Shown: one piece after another, positions 16,737-23,928 of the stretch
Layout: each line of letters opens with the position of its first letter
How positions within the stretch are numbered: the stretch's first letter is position 1
From: a virus
Length of the DNA stretch: 37,432 nucleotides
Virus record (IMG/VR): IMGVR_UViG_3300042691_015481
Location: 1 to 37,432 of that record
Reading direction: 5' to 3' (one strand)
Program-made: the position numbers and the translations under genes
The notes under the pieces: model-generated
Database searches by the model: none
Told to the model about the DNA's origin: nothing
The model's input: only the letters and a program-made list of their open reading frames with translations

Positions 16737-18967
16737 TGGCTACCGCAGACCAATACGCCGCGTGGATTGTCGCCAATAAAGACAAAAAAGGTTCGCCCGA
16801 ATTCAATACGGTCGCGCAGGCGTATCAACTGGCTAAAGAAGAGGAATCTTCGGCGGCGACACCTTCGCCCGCTACGCCCGAACCTACCGCCCCAGCCCCC
16901 ACCGCGCCAGCGCCCGAGCAAGACGCGATACCTGGCGAACGGCTATTAATGAACGTGGCGCAGTGGTTATCTAGCTCCCCTACACAACGCGCGAGGAACC
17001 TCGGAGGCGGCGTCGCTGCTGGCGGCGCGCCCATCGTCAGCATCGCTACTGGCGAATCGCCAGAAGAACAGCGACAGCGGTTGGCGGCGATTACAAATGT
17101 CACCGGCGCCAACCCCAATAGCCCCGAATATGCTACCGGTCAATTCGCTACTCAGATGGGCGCGTTGATGGGCGCTGGCGAACTTTTGGGCGGCGCGGCG
17201 GCGGTAGCTAACGCGCCTAAATTAGCTACCGCCATTAGAACTGGTGGGTTTGGCTCTGATTTAACTGCGGGCCAACGCTTTGTCGGTGGCGCCGCGCTTG
17301 GTGCGCCAGCTGGCGCCATGATGTCGCCGACCGACCCCATAACAGGCGCCGTCATCGGCGGCGGTCTTGGTGCCACGGCGGGCGTCTTTATTCCGCCCGC
17401 AGCAACCGGAGTTATGGGCGTTGTCAATGCGCTGACGGAGAAGGGCGTTCAAGACGTCACCAACAAAATCTATTTGCGCGCGTTTGGCAACGACCCAGTG
17501 AACCTTCAGAAAGCCATCGACATGGCGTCTAAAGGCGCAACTGCCGAGCAGATTGCGGTGGCGACCAACAACCCGACGTTTGCCGTACTGGTAAATGAAG
17601 CCAAACGCGCCACCACCGAAGTCAACCAGCTAGCCCGCAATCAATATGCGGCTGAACAGCAAACACTTGCCAACCGTTTGGCCGGCGCCGAAGACGTTGT
17701 TACTCCGCTGTCGCGGCAGGCGCAACAGGCGGCTGAAACTAGCGGCACCGCGCTGCCCAAAGTTGCGCCCAGTCAGCCAGGGCAAGTAATTGCTGCGGAA
17801 GCGCAGGCCGAAAAGAAATTGATGCGCGACACTACTATTACGCCGGCCTATGAGGCAGCGTTTACGGAAGCAGGCGGCGCGCCTAGCATTTCAGTTAGCG
17901 GTCCACTTGCCGAACTAATGGGCAAGCCCGTAGCAACGCTTCGTGAAATTGACGGTATCCGCAGCAACATCAACGCAGAGATTAGAGCGGCGAAATCGGC
18001 TGGTGATTCTAAGCGTTTATATGAGCTTGAGCAGATGCACAAGCAAATTGATACGGCGGTAGAAAATAGCGCGCTAACTCCAGAAGCCAAATCGGCGTAT
18101 AAAAAAGCGGTCAATCTCTACCGGGAAGAATACGTCCCCCGATTTAAGACCGGCGACCAATCCGCGCTTTTGGATGTTGTGCGTAAAAATGAGCCGGGGA
18201 TATTGCCCGAAGACGTCATCACCAAGTTTATCCAGCCAGGTGGCGAAGCCGCCGCGCAAAACTTGGTCAACATGATTGGCAGCAATCAGAACGCCAAGAC
18301 AGCGGTAACCGATGGCGTGAAAGAATTGTTCCGGCAGTCGGTAGTCAAGAACGGCGCCATCGACGCTAAAGCGGTGGATAAGTTCATGACCGACTATGAA
18401 TTGCCGCTTGCCACGCTTGAGAAAGCCGGCATCAAAATTAAAACGGCGCTAGACCTTGTTCGGCTGCCTGCAACCGTTTTTCCGGCAGCCGCTGAAAGAT
18501 TGGCCGCGCAGAGCCAAACTATTGCGAAACTTCAGTCCAAAGTAGACGCGGACCCTACTAACCGAACGGCCCTCAAGTCGCTGAACGACGCGCAAACGGC
18601 CATTAACGAAGTGACTGCCGCGCTGAAAGACAAAAAGAAATTCGCTCAGCTAGTGCGGTTTGGGAGCAGCGTGCCTGAGTCTGGCATGAGCATCGGCGCC
18701 AGCGGCCCTATCAAAATTCCAGTGGGCATTACCGCCGAAATTTTGTACAACAACATCAACCGGTTTTTGCGTCAGCGTGTAGAAGGCAAACTCGCCGACC
18801 AAATTGGCCGCGAGCTATTAGACTCAGGCGAAATTGCGCGGGCGCTACAAAGAGCGCTTGACGCTAACTTGGCGGCTACCGCAGCCAAGAAGACTTCATC
18901 AGGCGTTCCTGCGATACTTAACGCGCTCACCGCAGCCAGTAACACCAACCAACTCGGAGCGCCGTAG
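16736..18967 (+). CDS. Putative large ejection protein (gp16 position)
   Basis: This 743-aa protein has an acidic N-terminus with a Pro/Ala-rich linker (residues 37-65). Hydrophobic Gly/Ala-rich segments follow around 135-230 (MGALMGAGELLGGAAAVANAPKL, GAVIGGGLGATAGVF), and then long helical regions with Ala, Gln and Lys. This layout, with membrane-active stretches inside an otherwise soluble protein, is typical of podovirus internal proteins such as P22 gp16 (609 aa) that insert in the host inner membrane during DNA entry. No lytic transglycosylase motif is seen. The C-terminus (AAKKTSSGVPAILNALTAAS) is short. It ends overlapping the lysis genes. Confidence 0.72.
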   Translation: MATADQYAAWIVANKDKKGSPEFNTVAQAYQLAKEEESSAATPSPATPEPTAPAPTAPAPEQDAIPGERLLMNVAQWLSSSPTQRARNLGGGVAAGGAPIVSIATGESPEEQRQRLAAITNVTGANPNSPEYATGQFATQMGALMGAGELLGGAAAVANAPKLATAIRTGGFGSDLTAGQRFVGGAALGAPAGAMMSPTDPITGAVIGGGLGATAGVFIPPAATGVMGVVNALTEKGVQDVTNKIYLRAFGNDPVNLQKAIDMASKGATAEQIAVATNNPTFAVLVNEAKRATTEVNQLARNQYAAEQQTLANRLAGAEDVVTPLSRQAQQAAETSGTALPKVAPSQPGQVIAAEAQAEKKLMRDTTITPAYEAAFTEAGGAPSISVSGPLAELMGKPVATLREIDGIRSNINAEIRAAKSAGDSKRLYELEQMHKQIDTAVENSALTPEAKSAYKKAVNLYREEYVPRFKTGDQSALLDVVRKNEPGILPEDVITKFIQPGGEAAAQNLVNMIGSNQNAKTAVTDGVKELFRQSVVKNGAIDAKAVDKFMTDYELPLATLEKAGIKIKTALDLVRLPATVFPAAAERLAAQSQTIAKLQSKVDADPTNRTALKSLNDAQTAINEVTAALKDKKKFAQLVRFGSSVPESGMSIGASGPIKIPVGITAEILYNNINRFLRQRVEGKLADQIGRELLDSGEIARALQRALDANLAATAAKKTSSGVPAILNALTAASNTNQLGAP

Positions 18968-19200
18968 TGGAGTATCAAGTCTATTTCAACATCATCCTCG
19001 GCGTGGTGATGGCGATTATCGGGTGGTTTGGCCGGTCATTATGGGACGCCAGTATCGAACTCCGCGCTGACCTTTCTCGCTTGCGCGAGGACATTCCCCG
19101 CACCTACGTTGCCCGCGAGGATTACCGCGCCGACATCCGCGAAGTAAAAGAGATGCTGACCCGCATCTTCGACAAACTAGACTCCAAGGTAGACAAATGA
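18967..19200 (+). CDS. Small membrane protein before endolysin
   Basis: This 77-aa protein starts at GTG 18967, which overlaps the previous stop (TAGTG). One N-terminal membrane segment (YFNIILGVVMAIIGWFG, residues 5-22) is followed by a charged helix probably forming a coiled coil (ELRADLSRLREDIPRTYVAREDYRADIREVKEMLTRIFDKLDSKVDK). Proteins with this YVAREDY-ADIREVKEMLxRIFDKLD ending often precede phage endolysin genes. It may be a holin-type or accessory lysis protein; the topology (one membrane span, long cytoplasmic or periplasmic tail) does not decide. The stop overlaps the endolysin ATG (ATGA). Confidence 0.8.
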   Translation: MEYQVYFNIILGVVMAIIGWFGRSLWDASIELRADLSRLREDIPRTYVAREDYRADIREVKEMLTRIFDKLDSKVDK

Positions 19201-19667
19201 CGTTTGAAGACGCATTCAAAGTACTCATCGGGCACGAAGGCGGCTACGTCAACGACCCGAAAGACCCCGGCGGCGAGACAAAGTACGGCATATCCAAGCG
19301 CGCCTATCCGGGTGAGGACATCGCCGGCCTGACGCTGCCGCGCGCCCAAGCCATCTACCACCGCGACTTTTGGGACGTCGTCCACGCCGACGAACTGCCG
19401 AAACACGTTCGCTTTGCTGTGTTTGACGCGGCGGTCAATAGCGGTGTCCGCCAGGCTGTTAAATGGCTCCAGCGCGCGGTGGGCGTCGCGGACGATGGTG
19501 TCATCGGCCACAAGACCTTAAGCGCGGTGGTGGCAATGGAGCCGTACAAATTGGCCGCAGTATTCAACGGCCAGCGCCTCAAATTCATGACCGAGCTAGA
19601 GACGTTTGGCCGGTTTGGCAAAGGCTGGTCCCGGCGCATTGCCGAGAACCTCATCAACCTACCGTAG
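19197..19667 (+). CDS. Endolysin, glycoside hydrolase family 108
   Basis: The 156-aa product carries the GH108 signature IGHEGGYVNDPKDPGGETKYGISKRAYP near the N-terminus. The family's proposed catalytic Glu is E14 in the HEGGY motif, and the enzyme cleaves peptidoglycan glycan strands. The second half (WDVVHADELPKHVRFAVFDAAVNSG, WLQRAVGVADDGVIG) is the peptidoglycan-binding domain that usually accompanies GH108. No signal peptide is present, so export would need a holin. It overlaps the membrane-protein gene upstream and is followed nine bases later by another small membrane protein gene. Confidence 0.95.
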   Translation: MTFEDAFKVLIGHEGGYVNDPKDPGGETKYGISKRAYPGEDIAGLTLPRAQAIYHRDFWDVVHADELPKHVRFAVFDAAVNSGVRQAVKWLQRAVGVADDGVIGHKTLSAVVAMEPYKLAAVFNGQRLKFMTELETFGRFGKGWSRRIAENLINLP

Positions 19668-19675
19668 GGGGCGCC

Positions 19676-19837
19676 ATGCAGTACTTCATCGACCGGGCTA
19701 AAGAGCCTAGCACCTGGCGCGGGCTGGCGCTGTTCGCTGGCGCCGTTGGCCTGCACATCTCGCCCGAGGCGCTCCCCGCTATCGGGAGCGCCGTCGCTGC
19801 GCTTATTTCGGCAATTGAGGTACTGCGGAAAGGCTAA
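19676..19837 (+). CDS. Putative holin
   Basis: This 53-aa protein starts at ATG 19676 after GGGGGCGCC. It begins MQYFIDRAKEPSTWRGLALFAGAVG, then HISPEALPAIGSAVAALISAIEVLRKG. The EPSTWRGL motif followed by one or two short hydrophobic helices recurs in small phage holins (members act as pores that let the endolysin reach the wall). Its position right after the endolysin fits. The size is near the minimum for a two-span holin, so a pinholin-like or accessory role is possible. Its last 35 bases overlap the convergent DUF3310 gene. Confidence 0.7.
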   Translation: MQYFIDRAKEPSTWRGLALFAGAVGLHISPEALPAIGSAVAALISAIEVLRKG

Positions 19838-20036
19838 TCAGCCGGTCGAGGTACCAGCGGGCCTTCCGCAAGTCTTCGACCCCGTTCTTGCGTTTCCAGC
19901 GCCACAGGTACTTGATAGCGTTGGCGGTGCAGACCGCCTCGATGCCTTCCAGACCGACGGTGGCCGCCGCCAGCGCGTCGATACACTCGACGCCGCCGGC
20001 GGTGTAGTGTGCTGGATGGTTGACCGTATCGCTCAC
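19803..20036 (-). CDS. DUF3310 protein
   Basis: The 77-aa frame starts at GTG 20036, which overlaps the stop of the preceding gene (GTGA). It contains VNHPAHYTAGGVECIDAL and AIKYLWRWKRKNGVEDLRKARWYLDRLI, the core of DUF3310, a small phage family sometimes labelled nucleotide-kinase-like. Function is unknown; it is usually found among DNA-metabolism genes, as here. An upstream in-frame ATG at 20129 would add 31 residues that lie inside the previous gene, so GTG is preferred. It is the last gene of the minus-strand early operon and ends inside the convergent holin gene. Confidence 0.88.
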   Translation of the reverse strand: MSDTVNHPAHYTAGGVECIDALAAATVGLEGIEAVCTANAIKYLWRWKRKNGVEDLRKARWYLDRLISLSAVPQLPK

Positions 20037-20206
20037 GCCAGCATCGCCTTGCGCTCGCGCTCCATCCGCACCGTGCAGTAGCGCTGGTGCAGGCGCAGCA
20101 TAATGGTCAGGCGCCGAGCCCCGGCGCACTCCTCATCCAGCATCTGCTTCACTTCGTCTTCGGTCATCGTTGGCAAGTTCGCCAACAGTTCGCGCCACGT
20201 CATCAT
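20033..20206 (-). CDS. Small helical protein, unknown
   Basis: This 57-aa frame begins MMTWRELLANLPTMTEDEVKQML and has GGAGG upstream (AGGAGGCACTTAA then ATG), although that site lies inside the helicase gene. The ATG overlaps the helicase stop (ATGA), and its own stop overlaps the DUF3310 start. It is a charged helix with Arg/Glu-rich ends (LHQRYCTVRMERERKAMLA). Similar short proteins with TWRELL and LHQRYxxVR accompany helicase and DUF3310 genes in other phages. Function unknown. Both overlaps support it as a true cistron. Confidence 0.75.
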   Translation of the reverse strand: MMTWRELLANLPTMTEDEVKQMLDEECAGARRLTIMLRLHQRYCTVRMERERKAMLA

Positions 20207-21501
20207 TTAAGTGCCTCCTGGGCAATGTCCGACACGCTGCGCTTATCGGCTAGCGCAGCCCAAATTTTCTCGTCTATCGTCTGCTCGGCCATAAAGACGT
20301 AGCACCATACCGCGTGCTTTTGCCCGCTGCGGTGCAGCCGTCCGATGGTCTGCTCATAGAGTTCCAGCGACCAAGGCAGCGACAGAAAAACCATCTTGCA
20401 CCCGCCATGCTGCAAGTTAAGGCCATGTCCGGCTGACCGGGGGTGCAGCAGGAGGATTTCGACTTTACCAGCGTTCCAGCGCTCGATAGCACGGTCATCC
20501 TCCAGCGTGACGGCGCGGGCGCCGTAGCGGGCCTTAAGGGTGGCGAGTTCAGCCTGATAGTTGTAAACGATTATTGTATTCGCATACTGATTTTCTTCAA
20601 GCAACTCGTCCAGCCGCACCAGCTTGTGGTTGCTGAACCACTCGGTGCCGGTGTCGCCGTAGACGAACCCCGACGCCATCTGTTGCAGCTTGCCGGTCAC
20701 GGTCGCGGCGTTAATCGCCAGCGCCCGACTGTCGGGGAAGATGGCAACAAAGTTCTTCTTCATTGCGTCGTAGGGCGCGCGGTCGAACAGCTGAGTGACG
20801 ACCGGGACCGTGTGCAGCGGCGGCAGTGTGTCGCTGTAGTCGCCGGGGTCAAGCAGGAAGGTAGCCGGCTTGATGCGGGCCATGACCATCTCAAGCGACC
20901 CCGGCACCGGCGTCCACTCCTGATGTTCGCGGTTGACGCAGTAGAAGTACTGCTGAAGGAACGCGCCCTTGGACCGGCCCAGCAGGTTCTTATCGACTAT
21001 CTTGCACTGGCCGAACACGTCTTCCAGCCCGTTAGACGTGAATGAGCCAGTCAAGCCCCAGCGTATCTTCATCGGCTCGATGACCTTCTCCAGCGCCTTG
21101 AACCTGGCGCCTGATGGGTTCTTGAGCCGGGTGAGTTCGTCGAACACGATGGCGTCGAAATTCAACCGCTGCGCGGCCAGCCACTGTAAGTTGTCGTAGT
21201 TCGTCACGACCACCTGAGCGCTTGACGCCAGCGCCGCCAGTCGCTCACCGGGTGAGCCTATGGCCACCGCCAGCGTCAGGCCGGGCGCCCACTTAGGTGC
21301 CTCGACCGGCCAAACGTCGGTGACGACGCGCTTAGGGGCCAGCACCAGCACCCGGCGCGCGGCGCCGGTGGCTAGGGCGTGTTGGATGGCGGTGAGCGTA
21401 ACCATAGTTTTCCCTGCACCGACCGGCGCTAAAATCAAGCCGCGCGGCGTGTTGAGCAGGAATTGAGCGGCTGCTAATTGATATGGGCGTGGCTTAAGCA
21501 T
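20203..21501 (-). CDS. SNF2/DEAD-type helicase
   Basis: This 432-aa superfamily 2 helicase starts at ATG 21501 (MLKPRPYQLAAAQFLLNTPRG) with GGAG eight bases upstream. Walker A is LAPVGAGKT (K31), Walker B is VFDELTRLKN, and motif VI is QTIGRLHRSGQKHAVWCY, the SNF2-type ending. It should couple ATP hydrolysis to DNA translocation or unwinding during replication or recombination. An ATG at 21561 lies inside the HNH gene and is not preferred. Its first 26 residues have a diverged copy at the start of the neighbouring HNH protein. It overlaps its neighbours by eight and four bases. Confidence 0.93.
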   Translation of the reverse strand: MLKPRPYQLAAAQFLLNTPRGLILAPVGAGKTMVTLTAIQHALATGAARRVLVLAPKRVVTDVWPVEAPKWAPGLTLAVAIGSPGERLAALASSAQVVVTNYDNLQWLAAQRLNFDAIVFDELTRLKNPSGARFKALEKVIEPMKIRWGLTGSFTSNGLEDVFGQCKIVDKNLLGRSKGAFLQQYFYCVNREHQEWTPVPGSLEMVMARIKPATFLLDPGDYSDTLPPLHTVPVVTQLFDRAPYDAMKKNFVAIFPDSRALAINAATVTGKLQQMASGFVYGDTGTEWFSNHKLVRLDELLEENQYANTIIVYNYQAELATLKARYGARAVTLEDDRAIERWNAGKVEILLLHPRSAGHGLNLQHGGCKMVFLSLPWSLELYEQTIGRLHRSGQKHAVWCYVFMAEQTIDEKIWAALADKRSVSDIAQEALK

Positions 21502-22057
21502 GGCGGGCGAACTCTCCAAATGTGTCGGCGCGCGCCTGCGCGGCAACCGCCGAAGCTTCATCTAGGGTGGCGAAACAACCGAAGGAAACTTGCTTTCCTG
21601 CAATGGACAGACGCACCTGCCAGCGGCGCACTTGCTTGTGCCAGTAGACGTTCTTGACGCCGCTCGTGTTGTCCTTGCGCGTTTTGGCGTTCCGCATGTT
21701 TTGCAAATGCGTGGCTGGGCGCAAGTTCGCAACCAAATTGTTGCCGGGGTTGCCGTCTATGTGATCGACAAACTTTGGCAGCCACCCATGCACCAGCAAG
21801 AACACGACCCGATGAACCGCGTAATGTTTCCGCCGCAAAGTGACGAACTGATACCCGTGCGGGTCTGGTGCCGGGGCAACCTCATCGCCGGGGTGTCTAA
21901 CTGACGTGCCGCGCCCAGCCTTTATCCGCCAGTACAGCTTGCCCTCGCGGTACTCCCATACGCTGGGCACGATGGCCCATTCAGGGGCTAGGACCATGCT
22001 GCGCGGCGTGTTGAGCAGGAAGGCGGCGCCTGCGGTCTGGTAGGGTCTTAGTTGCAT
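21494..22057 (-). CDS. HNH endonuclease with AP2 domain and helicase-like N-terminus
   Basis: This 187-aa protein has three parts. Residues 1-26 (MQLRPYQTAGAAFLLNTPRS) copy the start of the helicase that follows. Residues about 30-115 are an HNH nuclease: VWEYREGKLYWRI, then AVHRVVFLLVHGWLP and VDHIDGNPGNNLVANLR, where the His and Asn residues form the metal-binding site. Residues about 130-187 are an AP2-type DNA-binding domain (SGVKNVYWHKQVRRWQVRL, FATLDEASAVAAQ). HNH-AP2 proteins are usually free-standing homing endonucleases. It overlaps the methyltransferase stop by 10 bases and the helicase start by eight. The Walker A motif of the copied segment is absent, so the N-terminus is not a helicase. 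Confidence 0.92.
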   Translation of the reverse strand: MQLRPYQTAGAAFLLNTPRSMVLAPEWAIVPSVWEYREGKLYWRIKAGRGTSVRHPGDEVAPAPDPHGYQFVTLRRKHYAVHRVVFLLVHGWLPKFVDHIDGNPGNNLVANLRPATHLQNMRNAKTRKDNTSGVKNVYWHKQVRRWQVRLSIAGKQVSFGCFATLDEASAVAAQARADTFGEFARHA

Positions 22058-23016
22058 GATAGATACGCCTCTATGAGCGCTTGCGCGACTTGCGGGACGA
22101 TGGCGTTGCCGTAGGCGCGCAGGCGTCCCACTCTGGCGGTAGACCCATGAGCCAACGGGAATGTGCCGGGTTCAACTGGCCGGGCTTTTCCGTCTCGGCA
22201 GGGGAGCCAATCACAGTCGGCCCAAAAGTTAGCTGCGCCGTCACGTCCAGCGTGTCCGTGCTGATTTTCCCGTCTCTCATGCGCCCCCCCAGATACCCAC
22301 CCTTGTGGTCGCGTGTCGATGTCGTTGGCCAACCCGACAAAAACTGATTCATGTCCCGCCCCAAGCATTTCTGGTTTGAATCCACATGTGTTCTTGCTCC
22401 CTCCACATTGTCTGATGCTTGCGGTGTGGCCCAACTCGCCAGCGTCGCCTGCGTGTTCAACCCCCCGCTGCGTGTCCCATCCAACTCGCGAATCCCATTC
22501 CCGTCGCTTGTTGTTGTTGTTAGCCACGAACCACAATCGTTGTCTGATGTGCGGGGCGCCGACGCCCGCAGCAGGCATACCGACCGCCCCGCAGGCGTAG
22601 TCTTCACTTTCCAAGTCAGCTTGAACAAGGTCGAGCCAGCCGTGGTTAACTGCTGCTTCAACCTGCTCTCCAAAGATGACTGCAGGGCGGCGCTGGCGGA
22701 TGAGATTGAACCAGTCGGGCCAGAGGTGGCGTTCATCGGCGGTGCCGAGTCGGGCGCCGGCGCTAGAGAAAGGCTGGCAAGGGCAACTACCTGTCCAAAC
22801 AGGTCGGTCATCGGGCCATCCGGCGAGTCTGAGGGCGTGACTCCAGACGCCGATTCCGGCGAAAAAGTGACATTGAACAAATCCGCTAAGGTCTTCTGGT
22901 GCGACATCTTTAATGCTCCGTTCGTCCACAACGCCTGGCGCTATATGGCCGGCGGCGATTAAGTTCCTAAGCCACTGCGCGGCGAAGGGGTCTATTTCGT
23001 TGTAGTAAGCAGCCAC
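22048..23016 (-). CDS. DNA cytosine-5 methyltransferase
   Basis: I start at GTG 23016, giving 322 aa beginning MAAYYNEIDPFAAQWLRNLIAAGHIAPG, the usual start of phage C5 methyltransferases; AAGGAGG lies 10 bases upstream. An ATG at 23139 would overlap the nuclease gene by 148 bases. Motif I is FFAGIGVWSHALRLAGW (AdoMet binding). Motif IV is SCPCQPFSSAG with catalytic C80. The ENV motif appears as GEQVEAAV. QRLWFVA is motif VIII, and YGNAIVPQVAQALIEAYL is motif X. It should methylate C5 of cytosine in a sequence I cannot predict, probably protecting phage DNA. A 278-aa ORF lies inside it in another frame. Confidence 0.93.
   Translation of the reverse strand: MAAYYNEIDPFAAQWLRNLIAAGHIAPGVVDERSIKDVAPEDLSGFVQCHFFAGIGVWSHALRLAGWPDDRPVWTGSCPCQPFSSAGARLGTADERHLWPDWFNLIRQRRPAVIFGEQVEAAVNHGWLDLVQADLESEDYACGAVGMPAAGVGAPHIRQRLWFVANNNNKRREWDSRVGWDTQRGVEHAGDAGELGHTASIRQCGGSKNTCGFKPEMLGAGHESVFVGLANDIDTRPQGWVSGGAHERRENQHGHAGRDGAANFWADCDWLPCRDGKARPVEPGTFPLAHGSTARVGRLRAYGNAIVPQVAQALIEAYLSCN
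22071..22907 (-). CDS. Overlapping-frame gene inside the methyltransferase
   Basis: This 278-aa frame lies wholly inside the methyltransferase gene, on the same strand in a different frame. It starts at ATG 22907 with GGAG eight bases upstream; a longer version from TTG 22931 is also open. The product begins MSHQKTLADLFNVTFSPESAS, has AALQSSLESRLKQQLTTAGSTLFKLTWKVK, repeated WxTPQ/TT-type segments, and ends LNPAHSRWLMGLPPEWDACAPT then SSRKSRKRS. I recognise this pattern (SRLKQRL...GSTLFKLTWK...LNPAHSRWLMG) from many phage proteins deposited as unknowns. That argues it is a conserved, translated gene, not a shadow. Function unknown; low-complexity Ser/Thr-rich middle. Confidence 0.6.
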   Translation of the reverse strand: MSHQKTLADLFNVTFSPESASGVTPSDSPDGPMTDLFGQVVALASLSLAPAPDSAPPMNATSGPTGSISSASAALQSSLESRLKQQLTTAGSTLFKLTWKVKTTPAGRSVCLLRASAPRTSDNDCGSWLTTTTSDGNGIRELDGTRSGGLNTQATLASWATPQASDNVEGARTHVDSNQKCLGRDMNQFLSGWPTTSTRDHKGGYLGGRMRDGKISTDTLDVTAQLTFGPTVIGSPAETEKPGQLNPAHSRWLMGLPPEWDACAPTATPSSRKSRKRS

Positions 23017-23267
23017 TGGTCCACATCCTCCTTCGTCCACAGGACGACGTAGTTTTGCCCCAAGCGCAGCATGTCTTCGCGAAACACCTTCTGGAGTTCC
23101 GACAGCCGGCCACCGGTTGTTTTGAGTTCCACGAACCACGTCTGACCGGGCAGACAGACTACCCGGTCGGCGACGCCGCGGTGGGCGACGCTGGCGAACT
23201 TATACGCCATGCCGCCCTGCGCCTTGACTCGCTGGACCAAGTACCGCTCGATGACTTTCTCAAGCAC
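22992..23267 (-). CDS. VRR-NUC domain nuclease
   Basis: This 91-aa protein starts at GTG 23267 (LEKVIERYLVQRVKAQGG) and is a stand-alone VRR-NUC domain. That is a compact PD-(D/E)XK nuclease fold, which in phages probably resolves branched DNA or trims ends. The core is VAHRGVADRVVCLPGQTWFVELKTTGGRLSELQ: the Asp of GVADRVV, the Glu and Lys of VELK, and the following Gln form the active site. Family members often act as nicking or junction-resolving enzymes. It overlaps the 50-aa gene by eight bases upstream and the methyltransferase start by 25 bases downstream. Confidence 0.92.
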   Translation of the reverse strand: MLEKVIERYLVQRVKAQGGMAYKFASVAHRGVADRVVCLPGQTWFVELKTTGGRLSELQKVFREDMLRLGQNYVVLWTKEDVDQWLLTTTK

Positions 23268-23412
23268 GACGCTGCCCCCAGTCGTTGTAGTTGCCTTTCT
23301 CCGGGCTGTTCGCCCGGTGCAGCAGCCACTTGGTGCCGAGCAGGCGCAGGGCCTGCTGGCGTTTGGCTTCCATGTCCGGGTCGTCCCAGACCGGCGGGGT
23401 GTCGTTATTCAT
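23260..23412 (-). CDS. Small unknown protein, 50 aa
   Basis: This frame starts at ATG 23412, overlapping the stop of the gene before it (ATGA). The sequence begins MNNDTPPVWDDPDMEAKRQQALRLLGTKWLLHRANSPEKG. It has one amphipathic helix and no recognised motif. Short phage proteins with DDPDMEAKRxxALRxLGxKWLLH-like text occur beside VRR-NUC genes, which supports coding. It overlaps VRR-NUC by eight bases. Function unknown. Confidence 0.65.
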   Translation of the reverse strand: MNNDTPPVWDDPDMEAKRQQALRLLGTKWLLHRANSPEKGNYNDWGQRRA

Positions 23413-23597
23413 CGCTTCACCCGCCTCACGTAAATCTCGGTTCCGTCGGGCCACACCGCCGCTGCGTTTTCGGCAAACGCCGCAAGCATCCATCGACCGG
23501 CGTAAGTGCCGTCGATAGTGCCGATAAGTTCGTACTCATCCGGCTCTGCCTTGACCAATTCCTTGGCCAACTCCTCAACCGTCACAAACTTACTCAT
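23409..23597 (-). CDS. Small unknown protein, 62 aa
   Basis: Starts at ATG 23597 with GGAG seven bases upstream. The sequence MSKFVTVEELAKELVKAEPDEYELIGTIDG is acidic in its first half, with a short beta-like second half (RWMLAAFAENAAAVWPDGTEIYVRRVKR). I do not recognise a family. It is one of four small genes at the head of the minus-strand operon, overlapped by eight bases with the gene before and by four with the gene after. Tight packing and a good ribosome site support it as real. Confidence 0.65.
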   Translation of the reverse strand: MSKFVTVEELAKELVKAEPDEYELIGTIDGTYAGRWMLAAFAENAAAVWPDGTEIYVRRVKR

Positions 23598-23928
23598 GGT
23601 TATGCTCCTCCAGTTCTTCGGCCAGCTTGTCGGCCTTCAACCGCAACTCGTTTAACCGCTTCTTCTTTCTCCTCAGTTCCTTCCGTTCCGCCTCGGTCAG
23701 TTCAGCGGGCGGCGCGTCGGGGCGCGGTGGCGCCACGACCGGCTGCGGGCCGTCCAGATTAAGACGGACCCGCCAGGCGCGGCGGTACATGCCCTTGGCT
23801 TCCAGCGCCTTCGCTTTCTGCATCGCCGCGCGGAAATCCTGCGGCGACACGAAGTAATACTCGTATGATTTGTCGCCGACCGTCGGGCCGGCGTGCGGGG
23901 CAAGTTTGGCCTTATCACGGGCGGGCAT
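23590..23928 (-). CDS. Small unknown protein with coiled coil, 112 aa
   Basis: I start at ATG 23928 (MPARDKAKLAPHAG), which overlaps the previous stop (TAATG); the open frame reaches 23976 but that part lies in the upstream gene. Residues 20-60 (YEYYFVSPQDFRAAMQKAKALEAKGMYRRAWRV) look alpha/beta. A Pro-rich linker follows, and the last 40 residues (ELTEAERKELRRKKKRLNELRLKADKLAEELEEHNHE) form a highly charged coiled coil. No family recognised. A protein-binding role is possible but unproved. Confidence 0.65.
   Translation of the reverse strand: MPARDKAKLAPHAGPTVGDKSYEYYFVSPQDFRAAMQKAKALEAKGMYRRAWRVRLNLDGPQPVVAPPRPDAPPAELTEAERKELRRKKKRLNELRLKADKLAEELEEHNHE

Noticed and set aside
21494-22057. 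HNH gene as part of a group I intron or intein in the helicase
   Set aside because: The helicase has its own complete start and ribosome site downstream, the HNH frame fills almost the entire interval so there is no room for a ribozyme core, and intein splicing motifs are absent.
22351-22962. Plus-strand 203-codon frame across the methyltransferase
   Set aside because: Antisense to two real minus-strand frames; no ribosome site and no recognised pattern.
23017-23139. Longer methyltransferase start at ATG 23139
   Set aside because: It would overlap the VRR-NUC gene by 148 bases with text unlike methyltransferases; the typical N-terminus begins at the GTG at 23016.
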